Shown here: in pieces, positions 51,717-60,501 of the stretch | How the letters are laid out: every line of letters starts with the position of its first letter | Numbering within the stretch: position 1 is the stretch's first letter | NCBI GenBank assembly: GCA_018242585.1 | Contig: JAFEBQ010000016.1 | Span: forward strand, 107,816-171,815 | From: Planctomycetota bacterium | GTDB lineage: Bacteria; Planctomycetota; Planctomycetia; Pirellulales; PNKZ01 | Length of the DNA: 64,000 nucleotides | Direction of reading: 5' to 3' | Translations under genes and position numbers: made by a program | Notes under the pieces: model-generated | Database searches by the model: none | The model's input: the letters and a program-made list of their open reading frames with translations, nothing else | What the model was told of the DNA's origin: nothing

Positions 51717-52022
51717 ATGAACCTTGACGAAGAACTCTGCCTTTGTTTCCACGTCTCGAAGCGCAAGGTGGTGAACTTTCTGCGCGTCGAGCGGCCGCAG
51801 CGCGCCAGCCAGTTAAGCCAGTGCTTCGGCGCGGGCACCGGTTGCGGCTGGTGCCGGGCCTATCTGACGCGATTGTTCGAGGAATATCAGGCTGGCCAGG
51901 TCGGCAGCGCTGCCGACCTCGCCGCGGCCGATTACGCTAAGCAACGAGCTGCGTACATCCGCGCCGGCGGCGGCACGCCGCCACCCGGGGCAACGCCGGT
52001 GCCGGAGGCGAGTGATGAATGA
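51717..52022 (+). CDS. BFD-type [2Fe-2S]-binding protein
   Basis: 101 residues. The four Fe-S ligands are C8 and C10 (ELCLCFHVSKRKVVNFL) and C43 and C46 (GTGCGWCRAYL), the CxC/CxxC pattern of bacterioferritin-associated ferredoxin and NifU/NirB linker domains. An additional C36 is present. The C-terminal part (about 60-101) is an Ala/Pro/Gly-rich tail. BFD proteins pass electrons for iron release, and stand-alone forms also act in redox sensing. It starts directly after a tandem repeat and is 63 nt from the PVC cytochrome gene. Confidence 0.87.
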   Translation: MNLDEELCLCFHVSKRKVVNFLRVERPQRASQLSQCFGAGTGCGWCRAYLTRLFEEYQAGQVGSAADLAAADYAKQRAAYIRAGGGTPPPGATPVPEASDE

Positions 52023-52085
52023 TGAGTGCTGAGTGATGATTAGCTGCCTTTCACAACTGACAACGGACCACTGACAGGAATCGCG

Positions 52086-55070
52086 ATGTACGTTTGCCGA
52101 TCGATTTATGCCCCAATCGCCGTAGCGATTGCCATTTGTTCGACGGCCCTCGCCCAAGACGGGCCGCGGCCGGTGGCCGAGGCGGCGGCGGCGATCACTG
52201 TGCCCGAGGGGTTCAAGGTCACGCTCTTCGCGGGCGAGCCGGACATCGTCCAGCCGATCGCCATGGCCTTTGACGATCGTGGCCGGCTGTGGGTTGTGGA
52301 ATGCTACTCGTACCCGAATTGGAGCCAGGACGGCACCGGCCGCGACCGGGTGGTGATCCTCGAAGATCGCGACCACGACGGCCGGCACGACACGCGAACC
52401 GTGTTCTTGGAGAATGGTTCCAACTTGTCGGGCATCGAACTGGGGTTTGGGGGCGTGTGGCTCTGCTCGGCGCCGAACTTGATCTTTGTGCCGGACAAGA
52501 ACGGCGATGACAAGCCGGACGGGCCGGCCGAGGTGCTGCTCGACGGCTGGGACTGCGTGAAGACCAAGCACAACGTGTTTAACAGCCTGGGCTGGGGCCC
52601 CGATGGTTGGCTGTGGGGCTGTAACGGCATTCAAGCCGAGTCGCTGATCGGCCGCCCCGGCACGCCCGAGGCCGAGCGGACGGCGATGAACTGTGGCGTG
52701 TGGCGCTATCACCCGACCGACAAACGGTTCGAGGTGGTCGCCTCGGGCACGACCAACCCCTGGGGGCTTGACTGGGACGAGTACGGCGAAGCGTTCATCA
52801 CCAATTGCGTGATCAAGCACCTGTTCCATGTGATTCCCGGCGCGCACTACGACCGGATGTATGGTCAGGATGTGACGCCGCACACGTACGGCTTGTTGCC
52901 CAGCTGCGCCGATCACATCCACTGGGGTGGCGGCAACTGGACCGACTCGCGCGGCGGCAAAGGTTCGCACGATGTGGCCGGTGGCGGCCACGCCCACGTC
53001 GGTTGTTGCGTCTACCTGGGGACGAATTTTCCGGCCGAGTACCGGAACAGCGTGCTGATGTGCAACCTGCACGGCAATCGGCTGAATCGTGATCTGTTAG
53101 AGCCGAACGGCTCGACCTACACCGCCAAGCACGGGCCAGACTTTCTGCACGCCCACGACGAATGGTTCCGCGGGCTGGTCGTGAAGTACGGTCCCGACGG
53201 CGGGCTGTACGTCAGCGATTGGACCGACACCGGCGAGTGCCACAACTATAAACAGGTCGATCTACGCAACGGGCGGATTTACAAGGTGGTCTACGGCACG
53301 CCGAAGTATGAAGCGGTCGATTGGGCGAAGCAGTCGTTGGCGCAATTGATGCAACTGGTGATCGACACCAACGAATGGAACTCGCGCCAGGCGAGGCTCA
53401 AGATCCAAGAGCGGGTAGCGGCGCGTAAAGTCGATCCAACCGATTGGCTGGCAGCCCTCCCCAAAGAGGCCGAACCTGAGCAAATCGAAGATCGGATCGG
53501 CTTGCGCCTGATGTGGGCCATGAGCCTGGGTGACTTGCCTTGGATGGAGATGTTGATCGGTACGGCGAACTCCACACCGCGCACCCGCGCATGGGCAGTG
53601 CGGCTAGAGACAAACCACCCGAAGATTGAAGCGGAAACGGTACGGGTGTTGACCCAATTGGCGGGCCGCGAAACGGAACCGCAGGTGCGCTTGGCGCTGG
53701 CCAGCGCGTTGCAGCGCATTCTGGTCAAGGATCGCCTGCCGCTGGCCAAGGCGATGGTCGCGCGGGCCGAGGATGCCGACGATCCCGCCTTGCCGCTAAT
53801 GATCTGGTACGGCGTCGAGCCGTTGGCCGCGCAAAGCGTCGCGCAAGCCTGCGAGTTGATCGAAGCTTGTAAAATACCCCTCGTGCGTCAGAACATTGTG
53901 CGCCGGCTGGTCGAGCGCGATGAAAAGTCGCTGGCCGAGATTCTGCCGCCGCTGGTCGGTTGGCTGGCAATTCAGAAGGATGCGAACGTCGCGCGCGACG
54001 TCCTGGGAGGCATGGCCAACGCCTGGCGCGGCCGCCGCACCATGCCGATGCCCGGGGAATGGTCCAAGCTAAAGTCCGCGCCGTTCGAGCGCGATCAGTT
54101 GATCGACTGGCTCGAACTGCAGGTCGCCTCGCGATTGGGGGACGCCGAGTCACAGCATCGGCTGCTGGTCACCCTGCTGACACGCGATGCGCCGGTCGAG
54201 CGCCGCCTGCTGGCCCTGGCGATCTTGCAGGAGATTCACTACGGGCCGCTCGGCGCGAACTTGCCCCAGTTGCTCAGCGATCGGACCGTCGTGCGCGGGG
54301 CCGCGGTTCGCGCCCTGTCGGCCATCGACGATCCTGAGGTGCCGTTCCGGCTGCTGGTCGTTTACGCCGAACTCGACGACGACGAGCGGGCCGACGTGAT
54401 CAATACACTTGCCTCGCGGGCCAAGTACGCGACGGTGTTGCTCGACGCCGTCACCAAGCAGCGGATCGCCAAGGGGGACGTGCCGCTGACGGTGGTTCGC
54501 CAGTTGAAGGCGTTCAAGCAGCCGGAGATCGACAAGTCGATCGAGCAGATTTGGGGCGCGCTCCGTCCGCCGTCCAAGGACAAGCAAGAGCTGAAGTCGC
54601 GCTACCAGTCGCAGCTTACGGCCGATCTGTTGGCCAAAGCCGACCTGTCGCACGGCCGGCAGTTGTTCGCGAAAAGCTGCGCGGCGTGTCACGTCTTGTT
54701 CGACACCGGCAAGCGGATTGGCCCCGAGCTGACCGGCTCGCAACGGTCGAACCTGGACTATGTGCTCGACAACGTGCTGGACCCGAGCGCGGCCGTGGCC
54801 CGCGACTATCAGATGACGCAGTTGGTGTTGAACGACGGGCGATTGCTGACCGGGATCGTCGCCGAGGAGACCGACCAGACGCTGACGCTGCAGACGACGG
54901 CTGAGCGGCTGGTGCTGGCCAAGAGTGACATCGACGAGCGGGCCCGATCGCCGTTGTCGATGATGCCCGAGGGGTTGTTCAACGCCCTGTCACCGGACGA
55001 CGTGCGCGACCTGGTCGGCTACCTGGCCAGCCCGCAGCAAGTGCCGCTCCCCGATGCCCCGCCGGAGTGA
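52086..55070 (+). CDS. PVC-type membrane-bound dehydrogenase with C-terminal CxxCH cytochrome domain
   Basis: 994 residues, signal peptide about 1-24. Domain 1 (about 40-400): NHL-like beta-propeller with VPEGFKVTLFAGEPDIVQPI, MAFDDRGRLWVVECYSYPNW, NGIQAESLIGRPGTPEAERT and VSDWTDTGECHNYK, the TIGR02604-type planctomycete dehydrogenase. Domain 2 (about 410-830): helical HEAT-like segments. Domain 3: c-type haem site CAACH at C865 to H869 (GRQLFAKSCAACHVLFDTGK), then the PVC C-terminal signature DNVLDPSAAVARDYQMTQLV. Expected to oxidise a periplasmic sugar or alcohol and pass electrons through its haem. Typical of Planctomycetes and Verrucomicrobia. Confidence 0.93.
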   Translation: MYVCRSIYAPIAVAIAICSTALAQDGPRPVAEAAAAITVPEGFKVTLFAGEPDIVQPIAMAFDDRGRLWVVECYSYPNWSQDGTGRDRVVILEDRDHDGRHDTRTVFLENGSNLSGIELGFGGVWLCSAPNLIFVPDKNGDDKPDGPAEVLLDGWDCVKTKHNVFNSLGWGPDGWLWGCNGIQAESLIGRPGTPEAERTAMNCGVWRYHPTDKRFEVVASGTTNPWGLDWDEYGEAFITNCVIKHLFHVIPGAHYDRMYGQDVTPHTYGLLPSCADHIHWGGGNWTDSRGGKGSHDVAGGGHAHVGCCVYLGTNFPAEYRNSVLMCNLHGNRLNRDLLEPNGSTYTAKHGPDFLHAHDEWFRGLVVKYGPDGGLYVSDWTDTGECHNYKQVDLRNGRIYKVVYGTPKYEAVDWAKQSLAQLMQLVIDTNEWNSRQARLKIQERVAARKVDPTDWLAALPKEAEPEQIEDRIGLRLMWAMSLGDLPWMEMLIGTANSTPRTRAWAVRLETNHPKIEAETVRVLTQLAGRETEPQVRLALASALQRILVKDRLPLAKAMVARAEDADDPALPLMIWYGVEPLAAQSVAQACELIEACKIPLVRQNIVRRLVERDEKSLAEILPPLVGWLAIQKDANVARDVLGGMANAWRGRRTMPMPGEWSKLKSAPFERDQLIDWLELQVASRLGDAESQHRLLVTLLTRDAPVERRLLALAILQEIHYGPLGANLPQLLSDRTVVRGAAVRALSAIDDPEVPFRLLVVYAELDDDERADVINTLASRAKYATVLLDAVTKQRIAKGDVPLTVVRQLKAFKQPEIDKSIEQIWGALRPPSKDKQELKSRYQSQLTADLLAKADLSHGRQLFAKSCAACHVLFDTGKRIGPELTGSQRSNLDYVLDNVLDPSAAVARDYQMTQLVLNDGRLLTGIVAEETDQTLTLQTTAERLVLAKSDIDERARSPLSMMPEGLFNALSPDDVRDLVGYLASPQQVPLPDAPPE

Positions 55071-55077
55071 GGGGATT

Positions 55078-55266
55078 AGCCACGGAGACACTGAGGCACG
55101 GAGGTGGGCACGGAGAGGATGGGATAAAGACCAAGCACCAATGACCAACGCCCAAGGACAAAGTGCGCTTCAATTATTGGTCATTGGGATTTGGACATTG
55201 AGGCTTTGATTGCCACTCCTAACTCTTCTCCGTGAAATACTCCGTGCCTCTGCGTCTCCGTGGCGA
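55078..55266. repeat. Repeat family F, copy F2 (long inverted repeat)
   Basis: Left arm AGCCACGGAGACACTGAGGC, right arm TCCGTGCCTCTGCGTCTCCG. The middle carries ACCAATGACCAA and its complement TTGGTCATTGGG. About 190 nt of nested hairpin separates the convergent PVC cytochrome and ABC exporter genes. Confidence 0.85.
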
Positions 55267-55287
55267 AGTATTTCAGTCGCGTCTTGC

Positions 55288-57309
55288 TCACGCTCCCTTG
55301 CGGAACTGAATATCGTGGAGCCGGCTGTAGACTTCGCAGCGGCGGATCAACTCGTCGTGCGTGCCAACGTCCAGAATGTGGCCATGATCCATGACCACAA
55401 TCCGATCGGCCAGCGCCAACAGCCCAAGCCGATGGGTGATGAGTAAGGTGGTGCGGTGCTTGGTGAACTTTTCCAGCACCATCTGAATCAGCTGTTCGCT
55501 TTCCAGGTCGACCTGGCTGGTCGCTTCGTCCAGGATCAATAAGGCCGGGTCGCGCAAGATGGCCCGGGCCAGCGCGATCCGCTGGCGTTGACCACCCGAC
55601 AAGCGCGCGCCGCGCGGGCCGACGATCGTTTCGTAGCCGGCGTCGAGCTTGTCGGTGATGAACTTGTGGGCGTGCGCTTGCTGGGCCGCGGCCATGACTT
55701 GGGCGTGGGTGGCGTCGGCCGAGCCGTAGCGAATGTTGTTGAAGACCGTGTCGTCGAACAAGACGGGGTCTTGGGTGACGATACCGATCTGCTGGCGCAA
55801 GTCGCGCACGCGCACCTCGCGCAGGTCAACGCCATCGAGCTTCACCGCGCCACCGGTCGGGTCGAAGAACCGCGGAATCAGGTTCAACAGCGTGCTCTTG
55901 CCGCAACCATTCGGGCCGACGATGGCCACGGTCTCGCCTGCTTCGATTTCCAGGCTGAGGTTGTGCAGCACGAGCGCGCCGGTTTCGTATTGAAACGAGA
56001 CGTTGTCGAACACTAGCGCCTGGTTGTGTCGGGGCAGGGGGCGCGGACGCGCGGGATCGTCAATGGCCGGCTGGCGGTCGAGCAACTGGTAAATGCGCGT
56101 GGCCGCGGCCGAACCGCGCTGGATTCGCGCGAACACTTCCGACAGCTTGCGGGCCGGGTCGCTGGTGCCGGCCAGCAGGCTCCAGAACAGGATCAGCATA
56201 CCGCGATCCAGCGGCACGTCGCACATCTTGATGCCCAGCAGGTGCGTGTGCTTGTTGATGCTCAGGTACGCGCCGGCCAGCACGGCCAGACAGATCATCG
56301 TAATGCCTAGCAACTCGATGAGCGGTCGCGTCAGCGCGTCGAGATAGGCGATCCGCATGGCGCGGAGGAAATAGTTCTTGCCGATTCGATGAAATCGCAG
56401 ACGTTCCTGGCGTTCCATAGTGAAGGCCTTGACGACCTTGATCCCCTGGAACGTCTCGTCGAGGACGCCGTAGATTTGCGACATCTCTTCCATGGCGCGG
56501 CGATTGGCCCGCTTCAGGCTCTTCCCCAGCCAGCGAATGAGTAATGCGGCCGGCGGCGCGAGCACCAATGAGAAGACTAGCAACCGCCAACAGACCCAGC
56601 CGGCGCCAATCAGACAGACGATCATCTTCAACGGCTCGCGGACCAGCTTGCCGATCAGCTCGTTGATGCCTGACGCAACGCTTTCACTGTCGCTGGTGAA
56701 GCGGTTCATCAGATCGGAAGTACCTTCCTGGTTGAACCGGGCCAACTCCATGTGCAACGTGCGGCGAAAGAAGAGTGTGCGCAAGTCATAAGCCGCCAAC
56801 TGCGACATCCGATCACAGAGGATCGAATGGGCCACGGTGAACAACCCTTTGATGATCGTCCCACCCAACAGAAACAGAATGGCGATCACCAGGGTCTGAA
56901 AGGCGTTGTCCGGCAGCCAGGCGTCGACGATCTCGCGATTGAACCACTCAAAGGAAGCGAGCGTGGCGCGATTGAGCGTCAGGTCGTGAGTCAGCTTGGC
57001 GGACTGAGCGTCATGACGCGCTTGTTCCGCGGGATCGTGCGCAACGGGTGCGGCGGTCAGTTCGACCTGCTGTGCTTCCTGGCCAGCAATCTCCTGACGC
57101 AACTCGGCAATCCGCTCGTCGGTCCATTGATGCGACGATTTGCCCTGGAAAGTCATTTCGACGACCGGGTAGATCGTCGTGATGTTGCTGCCCCAGAGTA
57201 CGGCGATGATCAGGGCGCAGGCCACCGAGAAGGCGAAGGTCCAGCGGTGTTTGAGTGCCAGGCGCAGCGCCCTGCCGAAATCGTTCATCCGTCGCCGTTC
57301 CTGACGCAT
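55288..57309 (-). CDS. ABC transporter, fused permease/ATPase (MsbA/lipid-exporter type)
   Basis: 673 residues; an internal ATG at 57288 is an alternative start. Membrane part about 20-385 with six helices. Between TM1 and TM2 lies an unusually long, charged extracytoplasmic loop (about 45-135). ATPase: Walker A GPNGCGKST (465-473), Q-loop IVTQDPVLFDD, signature LSGGQ (570-574), Walker B LLILDEAT (590-597) and H-loop ITHRLG. Half-transporters of this kind dimerise to flip lipids or export drugs. Placement near lptD is suggestive of envelope lipid transport only (inference). Confidence 0.92.
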   Translation of the reverse strand: MRQERRRMNDFGRALRLALKHRWTFAFSVACALIIAVLWGSNITTIYPVVEMTFQGKSSHQWTDERIAELRQEIAGQEAQQVELTAAPVAHDPAEQARHDAQSAKLTHDLTLNRATLASFEWFNREIVDAWLPDNAFQTLVIAILFLLGGTIIKGLFTVAHSILCDRMSQLAAYDLRTLFFRRTLHMELARFNQEGTSDLMNRFTSDSESVASGINELIGKLVREPLKMIVCLIGAGWVCWRLLVFSLVLAPPAALLIRWLGKSLKRANRRAMEEMSQIYGVLDETFQGIKVVKAFTMERQERLRFHRIGKNYFLRAMRIAYLDALTRPLIELLGITMICLAVLAGAYLSINKHTHLLGIKMCDVPLDRGMLILFWSLLAGTSDPARKLSEVFARIQRGSAAATRIYQLLDRQPAIDDPARPRPLPRHNQALVFDNVSFQYETGALVLHNLSLEIEAGETVAIVGPNGCGKSTLLNLIPRFFDPTGGAVKLDGVDLREVRVRDLRQQIGIVTQDPVLFDDTVFNNIRYGSADATHAQVMAAAQQAHAHKFITDKLDAGYETIVGPRGARLSGGQRQRIALARAILRDPALLILDEATSQVDLESEQLIQMVLEKFTKHRTTLLITHRLGLLALADRIVVMDHGHILDVGTHDELIRRCEVYSRLHDIQFRKGA

Positions 57310-57652
57310 GCGGCCTTGTGAGATTCGCCCCCGCTAGCACCCACGGGGCGCAGACCGTCGCGGCCAGTGCGCCGAAAGGGGGCAAGCGTGCCAACTTGTA
57401 ACAGATGCCCCCGCGCGGGCCAAGAGAACAAATTGCGTCGTGCGGTATCGCGAGCAATTTGCCGAATGCTGGCGGTTTAGTCGCCGCGGATCGTGCTAGC
57501 AGCGGTCGCTCAAACCGCTCAAGCACGCCGTCGCTAGCGTTTAAGCCGGTCCTGCCGAATCACTCAACTTTAACGACTCTGCGGACGATAACACACCGCA
57601 GGTGGTTCATTGGCGCGCACTTGCGCAGGACATCATTCAGGAATTGCGATCC
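57310..57652. other. Divergent intergenic region
   Basis: 343 nt between the ABC exporter (leftward) and the Cys-rich lipoprotein (rightward). No gene, hairpin or repeat-family member stands out. Promoters for both neighbours should lie here. Confidence 0.35.
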
Positions 57653-58114
57653 ATGAAACGACTCGTGTGGGCTGCTCTGATGTTGTCGCTCGTGGGACTC
57701 AACACCGGCTGTTGCCTGTTGGACCGCCTCTGTGGCGTACACCCCGGCTATCCGTTGGTGCCGGGATGCAATCGCGGTTGTGGCTCGAGCTGTGGTCCTG
57801 CCTGTGGCGGCAACTGTCAAAGCTGCCAGCAAGATGACTTTTATTCGTCGGCGCCGGTGCCGGGCAACGCCAATTCGCACGCTTGTTCTTGCGGCGCCTA
57901 CGCTGGCCCATCGACTGACGATGGTTTCTACGCCGACGGCTCGGGCGGACATGGCATCCGCCAGGCTGGCCATCATCAACCGGCTTACGCCCGCAACCCG
58001 CGCGTTGCTCAGCGCTACAATGGCCCGATGACGCCGCAAGTGGTCTATCCGTACTACACCACCCGCGGCCCGCGCGACTTTTTGAATCCGAACCCGCGCG
58101 GCATTGGTCCGTGA
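57653..58114 (+). CDS. Cysteine-rich small lipoprotein
   Basis: 153 residues from the ATG at 57653. Signal with lipobox LNTGC (MKRLVWAALMLSLVGLNTGC, lipid Cys 20). Eleven Cys within the first 80 residues, six of them in the spaced run C39, C43, C47, C51, C55, C58 (about every fourth residue: GCNRGCGSSCGPACGGNC). The C-terminal part is Gly/Tyr/Pro/Arg-rich. The regular spacing could bind metal or form disulfides at the cell surface. Short Cys-patterned proteins of this look recur in planctomycetes, with unknown function. A strong terminator follows. Confidence 0.72.
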   Translation: MKRLVWAALMLSLVGLNTGCCLLDRLCGVHPGYPLVPGCNRGCGSSCGPACGGNCQSCQQDDFYSSAPVPGNANSHACSCGAYAGPSTDDGFYADGSGGHGIRQAGHHQPAYARNPRVAQRYNGPMTPQVVYPYYTTRGPRDFLNPNPRGIGP

Positions 58115-58148
58115 TCCGCGGCTTCGCTAGCTAACGAATGACAACAGA

Positions 58149-58179
58149 AGCCCAGGGGCTCGATCCCCTGGGCTTTTTT
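58149..58179 (+). terminator. Intrinsic terminator after the Cys-rich lipoprotein gene
   Basis: Stem AGCCCAGGGG / CCCCTGGGCT with loop CTCGAT followed by a run of six T. This is the clearest rho-independent terminator in the window and suggests the lipoprotein gene is transcribed as a strong monocistronic unit. Confidence 0.92.
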
Positions 58180-58461
58180 CATGCGCCCAGGCTACTCGTC
58201 GGCATAATCGTTACCACCGGCAAAGCCGAACAGGGTGCGGACGCTAGCACGTCGGCCCGTCGCACGTTGACCATATATATAGGGCGCGCTGGCGCGGACC
58301 CGCACCCTTAGCCCGCTGGCACGCGCGCCGTTATCTATGGCCTAAGTTTGAAAGCGACTTAATCCAGGAACTGCTCGGGGGTCGACCCCGGTCGGACGCG
58401 CCGCGACATTGTGCGGCGCAAGCGACAAGCGGTTCTGGCGGACCATTGGGATTGCAGCGAA

Positions 58462-59754
58462 ATGCACGCCCCTCAGCAATCAACGCCGGCCTTCGCTGTC
58501 GACAAGCACTTGTCGACTGGGGCCGCTGCTGCGCCGGCCGCACCACAGTCGGTGTTGCCCGCGGCGCGGGTGTTGATTGTCGATCCCCAGCGCGTGCTCC
58601 GCGAACCATTGACCGCCGCGCTGGTGGGTATGAACATCGCGCCGCTGGGGTCGCGCCCCGGCGCCGCGAATGGCACGGCCCAGGCCGCGCCGGCCACGGG
58701 CTTGGGCAATAGCCCGGCCATGGCCTGTGTCGATGGCTTTGCCCAGGCTGAAACCATCGTGGCGGGCGGGCTCGCGCGCGGCGAAGCCTACAGCGTGGTG
58801 TTTGTCCACGTCCCGCTGCATCGGGCCTTTGACGTATTGCAGTCGGTGCGCCAACTCTGGCAGATCGACAGCGACTTGCAGATGGTGCTGTGCGCCGAGA
58901 GCCATGCCGAGATCGAAACGCTGATCGGTCAGTTGTTGGGCGACACCGACCGGCTGTTGCTGCTGCGGTTGCCCTTGGCGGCGATCGAGGCGCGGCAAGG
59001 CTTGTCGGCGCTGTTGTGCAAGTGGCACACGGCCCGCGACGTGCGCCGCGGCATTCAAGGGTTGCTCCGCGTGGTCGAGCAGCAGACACAAGAAGTCGTC
59101 GCCACGCGCGACCTGAGCATGTTCGCCATGGCCAAACTGGCCGAATCGCGCGACCCCGAGACCGGTCAGCACCTGGAACGGATGCGCGAATACAGCCAAA
59201 TGCTAGCCATTCAACTGAGCAATGAAGGACCGTACGCCGACCTGATCGACGCCCAGTTCCTGCAAGACCTGTATCGCTCGACGCCGCTGCACGACATTGG
59301 CAAGGTGGCCATTCCAGACAACATTCTGCTCAAGCCAGGCAAGCTGACGCCGTCCGAGTTCGACATTATGAAGGGGCACGCGCTGATCGGCGCCGAAACC
59401 CTGGAAGACGTGGTGCGGCATTCCAGCTCGGGCAGTTTCATGCGGATGGCCGCCGACATTGCCAAGTATCACCACGAACGCTTCAACGGCAACGGCTATC
59501 CGCACGGGCTGCGCGGCGCCGAGATTCCGCTGGCCGCGCGGATTGTGGCTCTGGCCGACGTGTTCGACGCCCTCACCTCGCCGCGCGTGTATAAGGCGGC
59601 GTTCGATCCCGAGGTGGCGCGGCGGATGATCGAAGCCGAGTGTGGACAGCACTTCGACCCGGTGGTCGTCGAGGCGTTTCGCGTCTGCTATCCCCAGTTC
59701 CTGCCGCTGATTCCCCAGCGGAACGATGCCGCGCTTCACGCGCCGGTTCATTAA
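58462..59754 (+). CDS. HD-GYP phosphodiesterase with degenerate receiver domain
   Basis: 430 residues from the ATG at 58462; the frame is open 17 codons upstream. Residues 36-165 look like a response-regulator receiver (ARVLIVDPQRVLREPLTAAL), but the phospho-acceptor strand reads SVVFVHVPLH with His116 in place of Asp, and a Gly/Ala-rich insert lies at 62-95. The HD-GYP domain covers about 215-410: STPLHDIGKVAIPDNILLKP (H277, D278), KGHALIGAETLE, and HHERFNGNGYPHGLRG. HD-GYP enzymes degrade cyclic di-GMP or related dinucleotides. The receiver is presumably phosphorylation-independent. Confidence 0.9.
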   Translation: MHAPQQSTPAFAVDKHLSTGAAAAPAAPQSVLPAARVLIVDPQRVLREPLTAALVGMNIAPLGSRPGAANGTAQAAPATGLGNSPAMACVDGFAQAETIVAGGLARGEAYSVVFVHVPLHRAFDVLQSVRQLWQIDSDLQMVLCAESHAEIETLIGQLLGDTDRLLLLRLPLAAIEARQGLSALLCKWHTARDVRRGIQGLLRVVEQQTQEVVATRDLSMFAMAKLAESRDPETGQHLERMREYSQMLAIQLSNEGPYADLIDAQFLQDLYRSTPLHDIGKVAIPDNILLKPGKLTPSEFDIMKGHALIGAETLEDVVRHSSSGSFMRMAADIAKYHHERFNGNGYPHGLRGAEIPLAARIVALADVFDALTSPRVYKAAFDPEVARRMIEAECGQHFDPVVVEAFRVCYPQFLPLIPQRNDAALHAPVH

Positions 59755-59788
59755 AACGCTTCTCGATTCAATGAATCGCGGCGAATCG

Positions 59789-59843
59789 ACCAAGCCGGTG
59801 GCTGTGCCACCGATCATGGCGGCAGAGCCGCCGGCTTGGGGGA
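59789..59843. repeat. Dispersed repeat family G, copy G2 (hairpin)
   Basis: ACCAAGCCGGTGGCTGTGCC at the left and GAGCCGCCGGCTTGG at the right; same arms as G1 at 35127-35202. It lies in the gap between the HD-GYP and MEKHLA genes. Confidence 0.75.
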
Positions 59844-59921
59844 TCGCACGATGCCTCTGGGCTCGCACGTTTCGGCCCGGTAAACTCACGACGTTTCTGA
59901 TCGTGTCGTGAGGATTCGTGT

Positions 59922-60389
59922 GTGACCGAAGTTATCTGGCAACGCCCAGGCTGGATTGCTCACAGCCAAATCATGCTCGATTCGTACCGCCGTTGGGTCG
60001 GCGTCGAATTGATCGATCGGCAAGGGACCGTGGCCGAGCAGGCCGAACGGCTGTTCCGCGCGCCGCTGGTCGTGGTCTCGCACGGCGTCGAGGCCGACCC
60101 GGTGCTGAACTACGGCAACCAGACGGCCCTCGACTTGTGGGAACTGGATGTCGAGCGGTTTACGGCCACGCCGTCGCGGCTGACGGCCGAACCGATGCAC
60201 CGTGACGAGCGGGCCAGGTTGCTCGAGCGGACCACGCGCGACGGCTTTGTGGACGATTACTCCGGCGTTCGCATTTCGAGCACGGGGCAACGGTTTCAGA
60301 TCGATCGGGCCACGGTTTGGAACCTGGTCGACTCGGCCGGGGTACGAGTAGGGCAGGCGGCGACCTTTTCGGGCTGGCGATTTTTGTAA
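59922..60389 (+). CDS. MEKHLA-domain protein
   Basis: 155 residues from a GTG at 59922. The family core is recognisable: HSQIMLDSYRRWVGVELIDR, LFRAPLVVVSHGVEADPVLN, YGNQTALDLWELDVERFTAT, PSRLTAEPMHRDERARLLER and DDYSGVRISSTGQRFQIDRA. MEKHLA is a PAS-related domain; in plants it ends HD-ZIP III factors, and bacterial stand-alone versions are of unknown ligand. No other domain fits in this length. Confidence 0.85.
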   Translation: MTEVIWQRPGWIAHSQIMLDSYRRWVGVELIDRQGTVAEQAERLFRAPLVVVSHGVEADPVLNYGNQTALDLWELDVERFTATPSRLTAEPMHRDERARLLERTTRDGFVDDYSGVRISSTGQRFQIDRATVWNLVDSAGVRVGQAATFSGWRFL

Positions 60390-60501
60390 TCTTTCGCGGC
60401 CGGCTGTAACCGGCAACCGGCGGGCGGCGTTACCACGATTGGCGCGGCAGTGCGCAGTGCGATCGCGAACCGGGGCTGCCTGATCGGCGGACACTCTGGG
60501 C

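Noticed and set aside
58262..58290. Promoter at TTGACC followed by TATATATA
   Set aside because: The -35-like and -10-like boxes are almost adjacent instead of about 17 nt apart.
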